From NCBI GenBank assembly GCA_021775735.1, contig JAJFHG010000005.1, positions 86,999 through 150,998 on the forward strand: 64,000 bases of DNA, written 5' to 3'. A program made the position numbers and the translations under genes. This document shows positions 7,649-16,384 of this stretch, one piece after another. Under the pieces are notes generated by a model. It had not been told where the DNA came from, ran no database searches, and was given only the letters and a program-made list of their open reading frames with translations. The DNA is from Hyphomicrobiaceae bacterium. GTDB taxonomy: Bacteria; Pseudomonadota; Alphaproteobacteria; Rhizobiales; Hyphomicrobiaceae. Every line of letters starts with the position of its first letter. Position 1 is the first letter of the stretch.

Positions 7649-9946
7649 TTGAGCGACTGGTTTTCCAAACACGGTGGACGCGACAAGCTCATCAATTGGC
7701 TGGGTATCGATTCCAAGATCGATTCCACGCTGGCTGAGAGCGGCGCGCGTATTCGAAACATTTGGAACAGCACCACCAGCTTTTTTGCACGCTTTCGCCT
7801 GACAGGCCTCAAGCGCGCGGTGAACGAATTAGCGTCTGAAGCGTTGACCATTGGGCTGGGTGGTTTTTTCATCATCTACACTGCCGCACTACCAGCCCTT
7901 TTTGAGTTTGATGAAGAGAAATTTCGCACGGGTCAATTTAGCGTCAAATTTCTAGATGCGGCAGGCAATGAAATTGGGCGGCGGGGGATTTTGCATAACG
8001 ATGCTGTTCCGCTAGAGGAAATCCCAGATCACGTCATAAAAGCAACATTGGCGACAGAAGACCGTCGTTTTTTTGAACACTTCGGGCTTGATGTGTTGGG
8101 CACAATGCGTGCGCTTATTCAAAACTTGCGCGCGAATGGCGTCGTCCAGGGTGGCTCCTCTATCACCCAACAACTTGCCAAGAATATATTTCTTTCACCT
8201 GAGCGGTCATTGAAACGCAAAGTGAAAGAGCTTTTCTTAGCCTTCCTCTTAGAGTCTCGGTTCTCCAAGCCTGAAATATTAAAGATGTATCTTGACCGCG
8301 CCTACATGGGTGGCGGCGCGTTTGGTGTTGAAGCAGCAGCACAGTTCTATTTTGGAAAATCAGTACGCAATCTCACACTTGCTGAATCCGCGGTGCTGGC
8401 AGGCCTTTACAAGGCGCCGACCAAGTACGCACCACACGTCAATCTACCCGCCTCGCGCGCCAGAACCAACGAAGTATTGTCGAACCTTGTTGAAGCTGGT
8501 TTTTATACAGCCGCACAAGTCCATGAAGCACGCTTACATCCTGCGACGTTTATCGAGCATGGCACAACAGAAAGCCCGGACTGGTTTCTCGACTGGGCGT
8601 TTGAAGAAGTGCAACGTCTGGCGCGGGGCAAGCATGAATATATACTCACCGCCCGCACGACGATTGACCTCGAAATGCAGGCCAAGGCGGAGCAGGCTTT
8701 GCTGACTACCCTCAGTAAATCTGGCCGCTACAAACGGGCCAAGTCAGGCGCACTTGTATCGCTAGAAGTCGATGGCGCACTCAAAGCGATGGTCGGGGGC
8801 CCCGACTATGGTGAAAGTCAGTTTAATCGCGCCTCACACGCCAAGCGCCAGCCCGGCTCATCGTTCAAACCCTACGTCTATGCCACCGCACTAGAGAACG
8901 GCTACACGTCCAAGTCACGTGTGAGAGATGTGTCACCGCGCTGCGGACGCTGGTCACCGAAGAATTATAGTGGCAGTCGCGGCAGCGGACGGCGCGTAAC
9001 GCTGACCGAAGCACTCTCACGCTCCCTCAATACAGTTGCCGTGTTCCTCTCGCTCAACGTGGGCCGCGAAAAAGTGATCGCGTTCATGAACCGAATCGGC
9101 ATCAAAGGCGTGCGCAAAACCTGCTCAATTGCGCTTGGGGACGGGGGCATGACTCCGCTTGAACACACCGGAGGCTACGCCACGTTTGCCAACAACGGTA
9201 AGCTTGTCAAACCGTATGCAATTATCGAGCTATTTAATGCGCATGGTGAATTGGTTTATAGTCGTGAGCGTGATGAACCAGCAGCACCTCAGGTCGTGAA
9301 GCCGAAAGTTGTCCATCAGCTCAATCAAATGCTCCACTCAGTTGTCACCAGCGGCACCGGTCGTCGCGCACAGCTACCGTTCACGCACGTCGCAGGTAAA
9401 ACGGGAACAAGCTCGAGTTATCGCGATGCCTGGTTCATGGGCTATACCGGCAAGTTGGTCACGGGCGTTTGGATCGGGAACGATAACTACCGACCAACAG
9501 CAGGTGTCACAGGCGGCAGCTTGCCCGCCCAAACCTGGCAAGCATTTAATTCCGTAGCTCACACCTCGATGGATTTCACACCCATTCCAGGCCTGCCAGA
9601 ACACCCCGTACAAGCAGCCGAACGCCAGCGCGTCGCGCAAATGCGGCTGAGCAATCCGGAGGACAACCAGGACAAAACAAAGGAAAATCTGGCTGAGAAA
9701 CGCACGTTGTCTAAGCGTACTCTTGATGTGTTGTTACGCATGGACACTGCCATGCGCAAAGCCGCTGGTATGAGCCCGCCCGACCCTGAACTCATCCAGG
9801 ATACCCAACTGGAACCAACAAAACCTGCACAACAGACGAACAAGCGCTCTGATAATTCTCCCGTCCGTAGTCGCGACAAGCGATCCTCAATCAAACCGGT
9901 GCAAGGCCCCTCAGTGCGTCAAGCCACACGCACTTTGACACCTTAA
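7649..9946 (+). CDS. Class A penicillin-binding protein (PBP1A-type)
   Basis: 765-residue bifunctional peptidoglycan synthase. After a cytoplasmic tail (1-65) and one membrane anchor (about 66-87), the GT51 glycosyltransferase domain carries EDRRFFEHFG (catalytic Glu137), GGSSITQQLAKN and the GGGAFGVEAAA region. The transpeptidase domain has the three active-site motifs SSFK (Ser404, Lys407), SLN (459-461) and KTGT (584-587). A basic, low-complexity tail of about 110 residues follows. The start is a TTG codon at 7649; no nearer ATG precedes the conserved anchor. Two envelope genes follow in the same direction (gap 32 bp). Confidence 0.93.
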   Translation: MSDWFSKHGGRDKLINWLGIDSKIDSTLAESGARIRNIWNSTTSFFARFRLTGLKRAVNELASEALTIGLGGFFIIYTAALPALFEFDEEKFRTGQFSVKFLDAAGNEIGRRGILHNDAVPLEEIPDHVIKATLATEDRRFFEHFGLDVLGTMRALIQNLRANGVVQGGSSITQQLAKNIFLSPERSLKRKVKELFLAFLLESRFSKPEILKMYLDRAYMGGGAFGVEAAAQFYFGKSVRNLTLAESAVLAGLYKAPTKYAPHVNLPASRARTNEVLSNLVEAGFYTAAQVHEARLHPATFIEHGTTESPDWFLDWAFEEVQRLARGKHEYILTARTTIDLEMQAKAEQALLTTLSKSGRYKRAKSGALVSLEVDGALKAMVGGPDYGESQFNRASHAKRQPGSSFKPYVYATALENGYTSKSRVRDVSPRCGRWSPKNYSGSRGSGRRVTLTEALSRSLNTVAVFLSLNVGREKVIAFMNRIGIKGVRKTCSIALGDGGMTPLEHTGGYATFANNGKLVKPYAIIELFNAHGELVYSRERDEPAAPQVVKPKVVHQLNQMLHSVVTSGTGRRAQLPFTHVAGKTGTSSSYRDAWFMGYTGKLVTGVWIGNDNYRPTAGVTGGSLPAQTWQAFNSVAHTSMDFTPIPGLPEHPVQAAERQRVAQMRLSNPEDNQDKTKENLAEKRTLSKRTLDVLLRMDTAMRKAAGMSPPDPELIQDTQLEPTKPAQQTNKRSDNSPVRSRDKRSSIKPVQGPSVRQATRTLTP

Positions 9947-9978
9947 ACCCCAGATACTTACAAGGACCAATACCACTC

Positions 9979-10608
9979 ATGAGGCTCTTTCTTCATCGCC
10001 TCAAAAAGCACATCGTGTTCACCACGAGTGTCGCAACGGATATCGCGATATTCGTTGGCCTTGTGTTGATCTTGGGACTGGGCAGCAGTTGGTACATGGT
10101 TGAAGCAGGCAACCGTTTAACAACTGTCTCTAAAGGACCGTGGATCATGTGGCCATCGGCTGGCCGTAAAAATGCTGACCCCTATACACGCGCTCATTTT
10201 GCCCGCCGTGGCACTCTTGCGCTCAGTACGGAAGTGGCACGAACCTACAGCGCACGCACCGACAGTGATGGCGCAGGTCTTCATTCTTCCTGCGACTACG
10301 CCATCTCTGGCGAGGATTTAAACAATCGCTGGTGGAGCATTGCTGTGTTTGACGGTAGCGGAAAACTCATTCCCAACACGTTGCAACGCTACACCTACAC
10401 GCGTGATACCGCAGCGATCAACGCCAATGGTACAACATTGATGACACTGTCGCGCGATGTTGGTCCTGGCAATTGGTTGCCAACGGGTGGTGCAGGCCGT
10501 TTGGTCGTTATCTTCACGGTTATCGATCTAAAACCTGTCGCACTCACGGTTAAAGCCAATGATGAGCAACAGACTTTGCCAACCATCCGCAGGGTGACAT
10601 GCAGATAA
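9979..10608 (+). CDS. DUF1214 domain membrane-anchored protein
   Basis: 209 residues with one N-terminal transmembrane helix (about 21-45) and an exported domain. The central and C-terminal part (RTDSDGAGLHSSCDYAISGE, WWSIAVFD, NWLPTGGAGRLVVIFTVIDL) is the DUF1214 fold, usually found in pairs with DUF1254. The pair shape in Hyphomicrobiales is two short adjacent genes, as here, instead of one large DUF1254-DUF1214 protein. Its 3' end overlaps the next gene by 10 bp. Function is unknown; location at the envelope is inferred from the anchor. Confidence 0.85.
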   Translation: MRLFLHRLKKHIVFTTSVATDIAIFVGLVLILGLGSSWYMVEAGNRLTTVSKGPWIMWPSAGRKNADPYTRAHFARRGTLALSTEVARTYSARTDSDGAGLHSSCDYAISGEDLNNRWWSIAVFDGSGKLIPNTLQRYTYTRDTAAINANGTTLMTLSRDVGPGNWLPTGGAGRLVVIFTVIDLKPVALTVKANDEQQTLPTIRRVTCR

Positions 10609-11186
10609 ACCCAATCAAACTGATCCGCCGGATCAATTGGCGCACTGTACTGGCAGGTGTTTGCGCCGTTGGCATGCTGCACATCCTTGCTGTATTCAGC
10701 GAACCGCGTCTGGCGCGTTCCAACGCGTATGCACGTATGACACCGACGCTTCCTCTCAATCAGATGATTGTGTTGCCACCCATTACCGCAGAAGCACAAC
10801 CACTGCCCTTTGTGGCCCCTGATGCGCGCTACGCAATGTGTCGTTTCACGACCGAAAACGGTCCCGTTGCTGTCAACGCAGTTTTACTGGGTGCTGGCTG
10901 GCTTGCCACCGTCTATAGTGAGGATGGAGAGAGCTTGAACACAACGGTCGCTGTCCCAGAGCGCAGCACAACAGTTGTCGCGTTGCGCTTGATGCCATCT
11001 GATGATCGATTTATGGGATTGACACCGCAAGCCCAAGGCCAGGCAGCAAAAGAGACCACAGCACTCCCCGTTGGGGCTAAAAGTGGCATCATTGTTGTGC
11101 GTGCCCCTAACCGGGGCCCCGCGTTTGCCGACCTTCAGGAGGCGGCACTACTCCAGGCCTCATGTCGTCAGCTAAAGTCTAAGTAA
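10599..11186 (+). CDS. DUF1254-like envelope protein, partner of the DUF1214 protein
   Basis: 195 residues with an N-terminal membrane segment (TVLAGVCAVGMLHILAVFS, about 14-32) and an exported domain with ARYAMCRFTTENGPVAVNAV, then WLATVYSEDGESL, consistent with the short DUF1254-type partner that accompanies DUF1214 in rhizobia. It overlaps the upstream gene (start inside its last codons), suggesting coupling and a possible heteromeric pair. No catalytic motif is visible and no function can be given. Confidence 0.75.
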   Translation: MQINPIKLIRRINWRTVLAGVCAVGMLHILAVFSEPRLARSNAYARMTPTLPLNQMIVLPPITAEAQPLPFVAPDARYAMCRFTTENGPVAVNAVLLGAGWLATVYSEDGESLNTTVAVPERSTTVVALRLMPSDDRFMGLTPQAQGQAAKETTALPVGAKSGIIVVRAPNRGPAFADLQEAALLQASCRQLKSK

Positions 11187-11270
11187 AGTCCAGGCGACAA
11201 TCACCCGCCATCAATGCGTCACCTGCAACCACGATGCTGGAGCAGAGCAACTGTTATAGGGTCGTTTGAT

Positions 11271-11465
11271 CTAGTCCCGCGACGTCGCGCGTTTACCTGC
11301 AACTGGTACCTGCTCGTTCGTCGTGCCAGCAGGTGCCTCATCCTCCCAGCGCTCGTAGCGTATTCCAGGAAATAATATGATCTCCGCATTTTGTGTTTCG
11401 TGCAGAGGTGCGTCTTCGATGTTCCGCATCAGACGAACTGTATCCAAATTTATGACCGCAGCCAT
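11271..11465 (-). CDS. Small conserved-type protein, unknown function
   Basis: 64 residues with a good RBS (AAGGAGC upstream of ATG 11465). The core IILFPGIRYERWE resembles a group of very short alphaproteobacterial proteins with an I-F-P-G-x-R-x-E motif whose function is unknown to me. No signal peptide or membrane segment. It stands alone between the envelope pair and the DUF1491 gene. Confidence 0.6.
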   Translation of the reverse strand: MAAVINLDTVRLMRNIEDAPLHETQNAEIILFPGIRYERWEDEAPAGTTNEQVPVAGKRATSRD

Positions 11466-11715
11466 TGTCGGTGCTCCTTGAGCTTAATGTCTGACGCAAA
11501 AACATCTGCTTTTATGCGACGTCGTTCCGATCAAAGAACACGTTTGATTCGCTTAATATGATTTCATAATTGAAGGTCTTAACAAAACGTTAATTGTGCT
11601 CAAGCACTGACTTGGCTCGCTGCTATTTTAATGCATCGACATTCTTGCAACGCTTGGCAGATGCAATGCGTTCGCGTTGCACCAGCATTTAGCGAAATCC
11701 AGCTTAAGTGTGCAC

Positions 11716-12063
11716 TCAAGCTTTCGCCAGCCACGCGTCCAGATGATGGCAGCCGGTTTGACTTTCGACTTCAACGATCCAAATGTCGCTATCGATTTCT
11801 ATTTCTCTGGAGAGATAGTCATCGATGTCAGAATCAACGCGTGCGCCACCGTCAAAAGCACGTTGCCATGTACGGTCTAGCTCGTTTCCAGAAAGCCCTG
11901 CAGGTGCAGGAACAAACAGCTGCGATGTGCCGTCAAGATGATTGATGCGCAGAAAAATTGTACCTGCATCGTCATCGCCGTGACGCACCACGGTAGCGAC
12001 AAGGTCATGAGCTGCACATATTTTGATATAGGCGGACACCCAGACTTGGGCCTTGAGGCGCAT
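11716..12063 (-). CDS. DUF1491 family protein
   Basis: 115-residue DUF1491 protein, a soluble alphaproteobacterial family of unknown function. Nearly every family block is visible: MRLKAQVWVSAYIKIC at the start, VVRHGDDDAGTIFLRINHL, the RAFDGGARVDSDIDDYLSRE region and DSDIWIVEVESQTG near the end. Length is standard. It lies alone on the minus strand; a 250-bp non-coding stretch (11466-11715) separates it from the small gene downstream. Confidence 0.88.
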   Translation of the reverse strand: MRLKAQVWVSAYIKICAAHDLVATVVRHGDDDAGTIFLRINHLDGTSQLFVPAPAGLSGNELDRTWQRAFDGGARVDSDIDDYLSREIEIDSDIWIVEVESQTGCHHLDAWLAKA

Positions 12064-12207
12064 GTGAGGTTCTCATTGGTCAATATGGCGTTGGAAAACA
12101 CGCAGCAGCGGTTTTCTAGCTGCGTTTCTCGCTCAAACGAACCCAACCGGCCATACATGTCCAGTAGAATTTATGACGCCCATTAAGCACCACCCCAAAT
12201 CACAGCT

Positions 12208-12993
12208 CTACTGACGTGAGCCCGTCACGCTGCCGACACCGGTAAGACGGGCCAATCGCGCCATAAACCGCCCGGAGATGCGCCCCGTGGTTGGCAGGCG
12301 TTGAGCTGTTTCAAACTGCTGGATGGCCCGGCTAAGCGCAGTATTGAAATGACCGTCGACGGGTGATGACCACAAACCCTGCTGTTTCAATCCCCGTTGG
12401 GTTGCAAGCACAAGATCACGCGCATCGCCAGACAATGTCATCGACCGACGACGGTTAGTCTTTTTTTGACCAGATCCACCAAGAACAATCGTTTGCAGGA
12501 GTGTCTCGGATGGTTTTGCGGTCAAGTCTAAGTGGTGATCGTATTGAAATGCAAAAATTGCTGCGCGCGTTACAAGTCCTGGCGCGCCGTCTTCGGCTCC
12601 TGGATCATAGCCTTTGGTTTTAAGTTCACGTTGCAAGGCACGCACGAGCGCCGCTGTATTACCGGTATTGACGGGTAAAAACCGTCCGCGCACACCTACT
12701 TGCCCAACTCTCGCACCGTGTTCGGCTGCGCGTGCAATCTCGTGGTTCAACACAACAGGTTTGGCCGCCGTACCAACACGCATCGCTACGGGCTTTGCGC
12801 TTGGCGCCGAACGTGGTGTTGTTTCCCGCTTAAGAGACGCGGTTTCCAGATACGTCAAGGTCGCTGACGGGAGCGCTTGAGCAACACCAGTATTGCCAAA
12901 TGTTCTAGGTTGTAGAAGCAGTAGATTGAGAGCAACACCAGCGCTCAAGACAAAAAAGACAAAAAAACCAAATCTGAGGCCCTTCAGGGACAT
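12208..12993 (-). CDS. Envelope protein with two peptidoglycan-binding domains
   Basis: 261 residues from ATG 12993. The longer frame to 13230 adds 79 residues without protein-like character, and the ATG chosen opens a clear membrane anchor (LRFGFFVFFVLSAGVALNLL, residues 6-25). Two PG_binding_1 repeats follow. The first is at about 114-170 (ALVRALQRELKTKGYDPGAE, then TRAAIFAFQ) and the second at about 193-250 (VLATQRGLKQQGLWSSPVDG, then RAIQQFETAQ). It probably tethers to the cell wall from the inner membrane; no catalytic domain is present. Confidence 0.8.
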   Translation of the reverse strand: MSLKGLRFGFFVFFVLSAGVALNLLLLQPRTFGNTGVAQALPSATLTYLETASLKRETTPRSAPSAKPVAMRVGTAAKPVVLNHEIARAAEHGARVGQVGVRGRFLPVNTGNTAALVRALQRELKTKGYDPGAEDGAPGLVTRAAIFAFQYDHHLDLTAKPSETLLQTIVLGGSGQKKTNRRRSMTLSGDARDLVLATQRGLKQQGLWSSPVDGHFNTALSRAIQQFETAQRLPTTGRISGRFMARLARLTGVGSVTGSRQ

Positions 12994-13258
12994 GGATCTG
13001 CACTCAACTGGTAACGCTAACTGGCGTGGTGGGTTAATACTCGGACTATGGCCAGCCAGCGTTAAGGTTGGATTAACTGTCCAATAAAACTGTAAAATCA
13101 AGCAAATCCGGTGCAACGCCCGAAAAACAGGGACTTTCAGAAGGTCGATAAAACTTGATCCAGTTTTAAAATAAACTTGGCGGCGCGATTTCTCCCTCCG
13201 TTGTTGGTTACACGATAGCTTTTTGTTCAAAGGCGCGGGACAACACGGGAGCCGTCAC

Positions 13259-13664
13259 ATGGGATTAATTCGAAATGCCGCAATCCTCGCGATTGCAATT
13301 ACATTGATACCTGCTGATCCGCAGGATCGCGGACATTTGTACAGCAAAGCAAATGATGGCGTTGTTTGGGCCGCCACATTTTGTGATCGCAACAAGACCG
13401 CATGCGTCAAAGGCGCTGAATTGCGCGATGCGTTCGTGGAAAAGGCAGCGTTCGCCGCTTCTTCCGCTTATGATATCGCGATCGTCCATTTGAGCGGTGC
13501 AAATGACTATCAAAATCTTGATTACATGCAAACTCGGCAACGCCAACAACGCCCTGCCATGGGGACACTTACAGGCCATGACCGCCAAGCCCGATGGCGT
13601 GGTCGACACTAATTCAGATAACCAGACTTATACTATTGCTCCTGACGACTTAGGCGTTCCTTGA
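13259..13664 (+). pseudogene. DUF5330 family protein with apparent frameshift
   Basis: The first part, from ATG 13259, is a DUF5330-type protein with an N-terminal hydrophobic segment (LIRNAAILAIAITLIPADP) and WAATFCDRNKTACVKGAELR with its two cysteines. In the starting frame the protein ends at 13612 with a basic, shadow-like tail. In the +1 frame a much better tail continues from about 13533 (LGNANNALPWGHLQAM) to TYTIAPDDLGVP and stops at 13664, which resembles the C-terminal end expected of the family. One extra base between about 13500 and 13532, for example in the A-runs there, would explain it. It could be a sequencing error or a real lesion. Confidence 0.6.
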
Positions 13665-13785
13665 AACAGGGGCGCTTTTTTCTTGGGCAAAGGTCTTGTC
13701 GCATGCCCCCTGCTCCCCCTATGTGTTGGGGACGGACATAAATTCCGTTGTTCCCGTTTACACAAAGATACCGTGAGGCTTTAGA

Positions 13786-14217
13786 TTGGCGACTTGGCAA
13801 CAAATCAAAGAAGACTTTGAGGTCTTGGACGATTGGGAAGATCGCTATCGTTACATCATTGAGCTTGGCCGTGCCCTGCCAGAACTTGACCCTGCACTCA
13901 GAACGGATGCCGTTAAAGTGCCAGGCTGTGTCAGCCAGGTCTGGCTCATTTCCAAAGCTGGTGGCTCTGAGGCCAACGCGCAACCTTCGTTACGGTTTAT
14001 TGGCGCCAGTGACGCCGCGATCGTGCAGGGATTGATCGCAATCCTATTTGCGCTCTACCAGGAAAAAACGGCTGATGAGATTTTGGAAATTGATGCACCA
14101 GCTGAACTCGCAGTTTTGGGCTTATCTGAACATCTGACGCCACAGCGCTCTAATGGACTGGCGTCTATGATTGATCGCATTCGCAATGATGCCAGAGCGC
14201 TTGCAAGAGCAGCATAG
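13786..14217 (+). CDS. sufE: SufE family cysteine desulfuration protein
   Basis: 143-residue SufE. It accepts sulfur from the desulfurase SufS for Fe-S cluster assembly. Family blocks are IKEDFEVLDDWEDRYRYIIELG, VPGCVSQVWL with the sulfur-accepting Cys, and GLSEHLTPQRSNGLASMIDRIR at the end. The start is TTG 13786 in phase with the conserved N-terminus; no ATG lies in the right place. It is alone, converging on the gafZ-like gene. Confidence 0.92.
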   Translation: MATWQQIKEDFEVLDDWEDRYRYIIELGRALPELDPALRTDAVKVPGCVSQVWLISKAGGSEANAQPSLRFIGASDAAIVQGLIAILFALYQEKTADEILEIDAPAELAVLGLSEHLTPQRSNGLASMIDRIRNDARALARAA

Positions 14218-14383
14218 AGTGCAACCGGGTAAACCGAATGATGCATCCCCTCGAGCCGAACGCTTGTACGCCGCTCACACCTAGATCAAACCACCTTTAA
14301 TCAGACTCGTTTTTCGGCGGATCATTTGATCCATTCAAAAAAGCTAAAGCGACTTTTCTGCGCTTAACGAAATGCAGATTACT

Positions 14384-15250
14384 CTAGCTGAGCACAGGAC
14401 GATAGCCATCCTGACCCCAATGGCGCACATCGCACGCTTTAGTATGCCCGCTTTGCTCTTCATCAGGCTCCTTCAGCCCGTAGTGGCGCGCCAGACTTGT
14501 CAACGCCAACAACAAGATGACTTTGCCTGAACGTCGAGGCCACCCAGCTTGCTGCTCTGAGACTTCTAATCCCTTTAGATGGCAGCACACATCGACCAGA
14601 ATACTAGAAAGCTCGGGCCCGACCTCAGCAAGCGCATGATTGACCTGCTCACGAGCACTTGCAACGGCTTCGCTCATCACTACAACACCAGGCCCAGCAC
14701 CACGGTGCCGGTCGGTGCATGCAGACAATACCATCGACCAATCCATTGTCACTTTTGGATTGAGATTGGCTCGTGAAAAATCTCGACGCAAACGTTCCCC
14801 CGCTGCATATTGCGTTGCGCTGACCATCGGTTTTCCATCACGCCCTTTGCGCCGCGCCAGCCAGCCAAGCGGACTTTCCTCATCATTGATTTCCGACTTT
14901 GGCGTGTCGGTCGCAGATCCGCGGTTGCGCGGCGCGGATTTGTTGGCTGTTTTTCGCCGAGAGGTTGAAGAAACTTTAGCGGTTGAGCGCCCAACCTCTG
15001 TCAAACACCACTCGTGCGGATTCGCGCGGGGTGCAACCAAACTTAAGGCGACTAATTTCGTCCAGATTGATTGGGGGAATGCACCAATGATCTTGTCGCC
15101 TTTGGCTCTGCGTCGCACAATAGGAATGCTCCCTGCGTTTTGAGACAACGGCAACGCAAAGGTATCTTGGCGCGCAAGATCGCGCACGACCTTAAGGGCT
15201 TTATCACTTAGAAGAGCAACGTTTGGGTGCAAACACCGCATTATTTGCAC
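14384..15250 (-). CDS. gafZ: DUF6456 protein, GafZ-like GTA regulator
   Basis: 288 residues. The N-terminal half (LSDKALKVVRDLARQDTFAL, WTKLVALSLVAPRAN, WCLTEVGR) looks like a winged helix. The C-terminal half, from about residue 125 (SPLGWLARRKGRDGKPMVSA) through LVDVCCHLKGLE and RSGKVILLLALTSLARHYGL, is DUF6456. In Caulobacter the GTA is switched on by GafY and GafZ, encoded together, and GafZ acts as an antiterminator; Rhodobacter has a fused GafA. Here the gene overlaps its upstream DnaA-like partner by 10 bp, 8 kb from the GTA head cluster. The symbol is by homology of domain and arrangement, not by direct comparison. Confidence 0.75.
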   Translation of the reverse strand: MQIMRCLHPNVALLSDKALKVVRDLARQDTFALPLSQNAGSIPIVRRRAKGDKIIGAFPQSIWTKLVALSLVAPRANPHEWCLTEVGRSTAKVSSTSRRKTANKSAPRNRGSATDTPKSEINDEESPLGWLARRKGRDGKPMVSATQYAAGERLRRDFSRANLNPKVTMDWSMVLSACTDRHRGAGPGVVVMSEAVASAREQVNHALAEVGPELSSILVDVCCHLKGLEVSEQQAGWPRRSGKVILLLALTSLARHYGLKEPDEEQSGHTKACDVRHWGQDGYRPVLS

Positions 15251-15690
15251 TCCCCAGTTGCCGGACCAGAAGACCGACCGTTCTGGAGATCATACGCCTC
15301 ACTTCTTGGCGTAAAACACAGCATATTGTGCACGGCCATTTCCAAGAGCCCCACCACCATATCAAACATCGGGTCATCACGCCGGTCTTCAACCAAACTG
15401 CAAGCATGAGCCACTGTGGTTCGATCGCGGGCAAATAAGGTTCCAATATCTGTAAACGTTAAACCGCAAGCGACATGAGCAATATACATGGCGACCTGAC
15501 GGGCCAATGCAACGTTGGCGCGACCACGCGATTGACACGACAGTTCGACAAGACTTATCGCAAAAACTTGAGCAACGGCTTGATCAATGATGGGTCTGTA
15601 GGCACGCACTTGTGCCACCTGATGTCGCGAAGCAGCAGACCCTTGACCTAAACGTCGGTTTTTAGAACCCAAGGACACGTCTGTCGCCAT
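15241..15690 (-). CDS. gafY: DnaA domain IV-like HTH protein, GafY-like GTA regulator
   Basis: 149 residues from ATG 15690 (a longer frame to 15729 adds a hydrophobic leader without support). The core is a DnaA C-terminal-type DNA-binding helix-turn-helix: ARQVAMYIAHVACGLTFTDI, then LFARDRTTVAHAC with the DnaA-box-recognition pattern D-x-T-T-V-x-H-A. There is no AAA+ domain, so it is not an initiator. Its place directly before the DUF6456 gene matches the gafY-gafZ pair that activates gene transfer agents. Two AACGTT palindromes lie about 45 bp upstream of the start. Confidence 0.75.
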   Translation of the reverse strand: MATDVSLGSKNRRLGQGSAASRHQVAQVRAYRPIIDQAVAQVFAISLVELSCQSRGRANVALARQVAMYIAHVACGLTFTDIGTLFARDRTTVAHACSLVEDRRDDPMFDMVVGLLEMAVHNMLCFTPRSEAYDLQNGRSSGPATGECK

Positions 15691-15996
15691 CAGCAAAACT
15701 CCAAATAATAATATAAAACTCAAATCCAAAAAATAACGTTCAACGTTCCTACCATACAGCCAAACAGCCCTCCCAGACCGCGGAATCTACGCGATCGGTG
15801 AACAAGGAGGATAACTCATTAAGCATTTTGCTAAGCCCGAAACTCACCTCGGGAACGCGTGAAATGCATAAGTTTTTGGGTATTCTGACGGCTGGGCAAT
15901 CCCAAACGAGACAATTTTATCCTCGCACGCCATGCACCATGACAAACTGGTCAACCTTCCAACCCGTCTCCAGTCCAGCATGAGGGTGGTTAACCG
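15691..15996 (+). other. Intergenic region upstream of gafY
   Basis: 306 bp with no supported gene; a short open frame at 15798-15983 has no RBS or protein-like composition. The gafY-proximal 70 bp is AT-rich and holds AACGTT-C-AACGTT (15735-15747), a candidate operator. It should carry the gafYZ promoter and perhaps the promoter of the small gene at 15997. Confidence 0.5.
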
Positions 15997-16347
15997 ATGA
16001 CGCAGCACTCTTCGCCAACCAAAGATCAAGCTCGGGACATATCAAAACATCTCAAAACAACAGTACCATCAGAACAGCGGGCACGTGCACGCGCGCTTGT
16101 AACTCTGATTCCGCTGTGGACTGAGGAGTTGAACGACACTTCCAATGCAGGTCGGTTGAAGATTCTGTCAAAGTTACGCAGAGCGCTACGCGTGGAACGT
16201 CAACATGGTGCCCGAGGTCATTGGAGTTACGATCTGGCGCGCCACAAAGCAATGCTCGATGCATATCGCCGCGAAGCAAACTTCGTCCGCACCCAAAGCC
16301 CGTCGTGCAAACTGCTATCGATATATGGGATTCAAAATGACGGATGA
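15997..16347 (+). CDS. Small helical protein, unknown function
   Basis: 116 residues, not assigned to a named family. The central part (LVTLIPLWTEELNDTSNAGR, ILSKLRRALRVERQHG, HWSYDLARHKAMLDAYRRE) is charged and helical and has the look of a conserved cytoplasmic protein. The last about 20 residues are less regular. It is divergent from gafY and convergent with mucR. Its function is unknown; the neighbourhood of two regulators makes a regulatory role possible but nothing in the sequence proves it. Confidence 0.6.
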   Translation: MTQHSSPTKDQARDISKHLKTTVPSEQRARARALVTLIPLWTEELNDTSNAGRLKILSKLRRALRVERQHGARGHWSYDLARHKAMLDAYRREANFVRTQSPSCKLLSIYGIQNDG

Positions 16348-16384
16348 TAGAAAAGCAGGACTCTTGACCACACAACTGCGATTT

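Noticed and set aside
12994..13230. 79-residue extension of the peptidoglycan-binding protein
   Set aside because: The membrane anchor begins at 12993 and the extension has no conserved character.
15738..15748. LexA-type site GTTC ... GTTC upstream of gafY
   Set aside because: Spacing is 3, not the 7 required for alphaproteobacterial LexA boxes.
15798..15983. 61-residue ORF between gafY and the small gene
   Set aside because: No RBS, atypical composition, in an expected promoter region.
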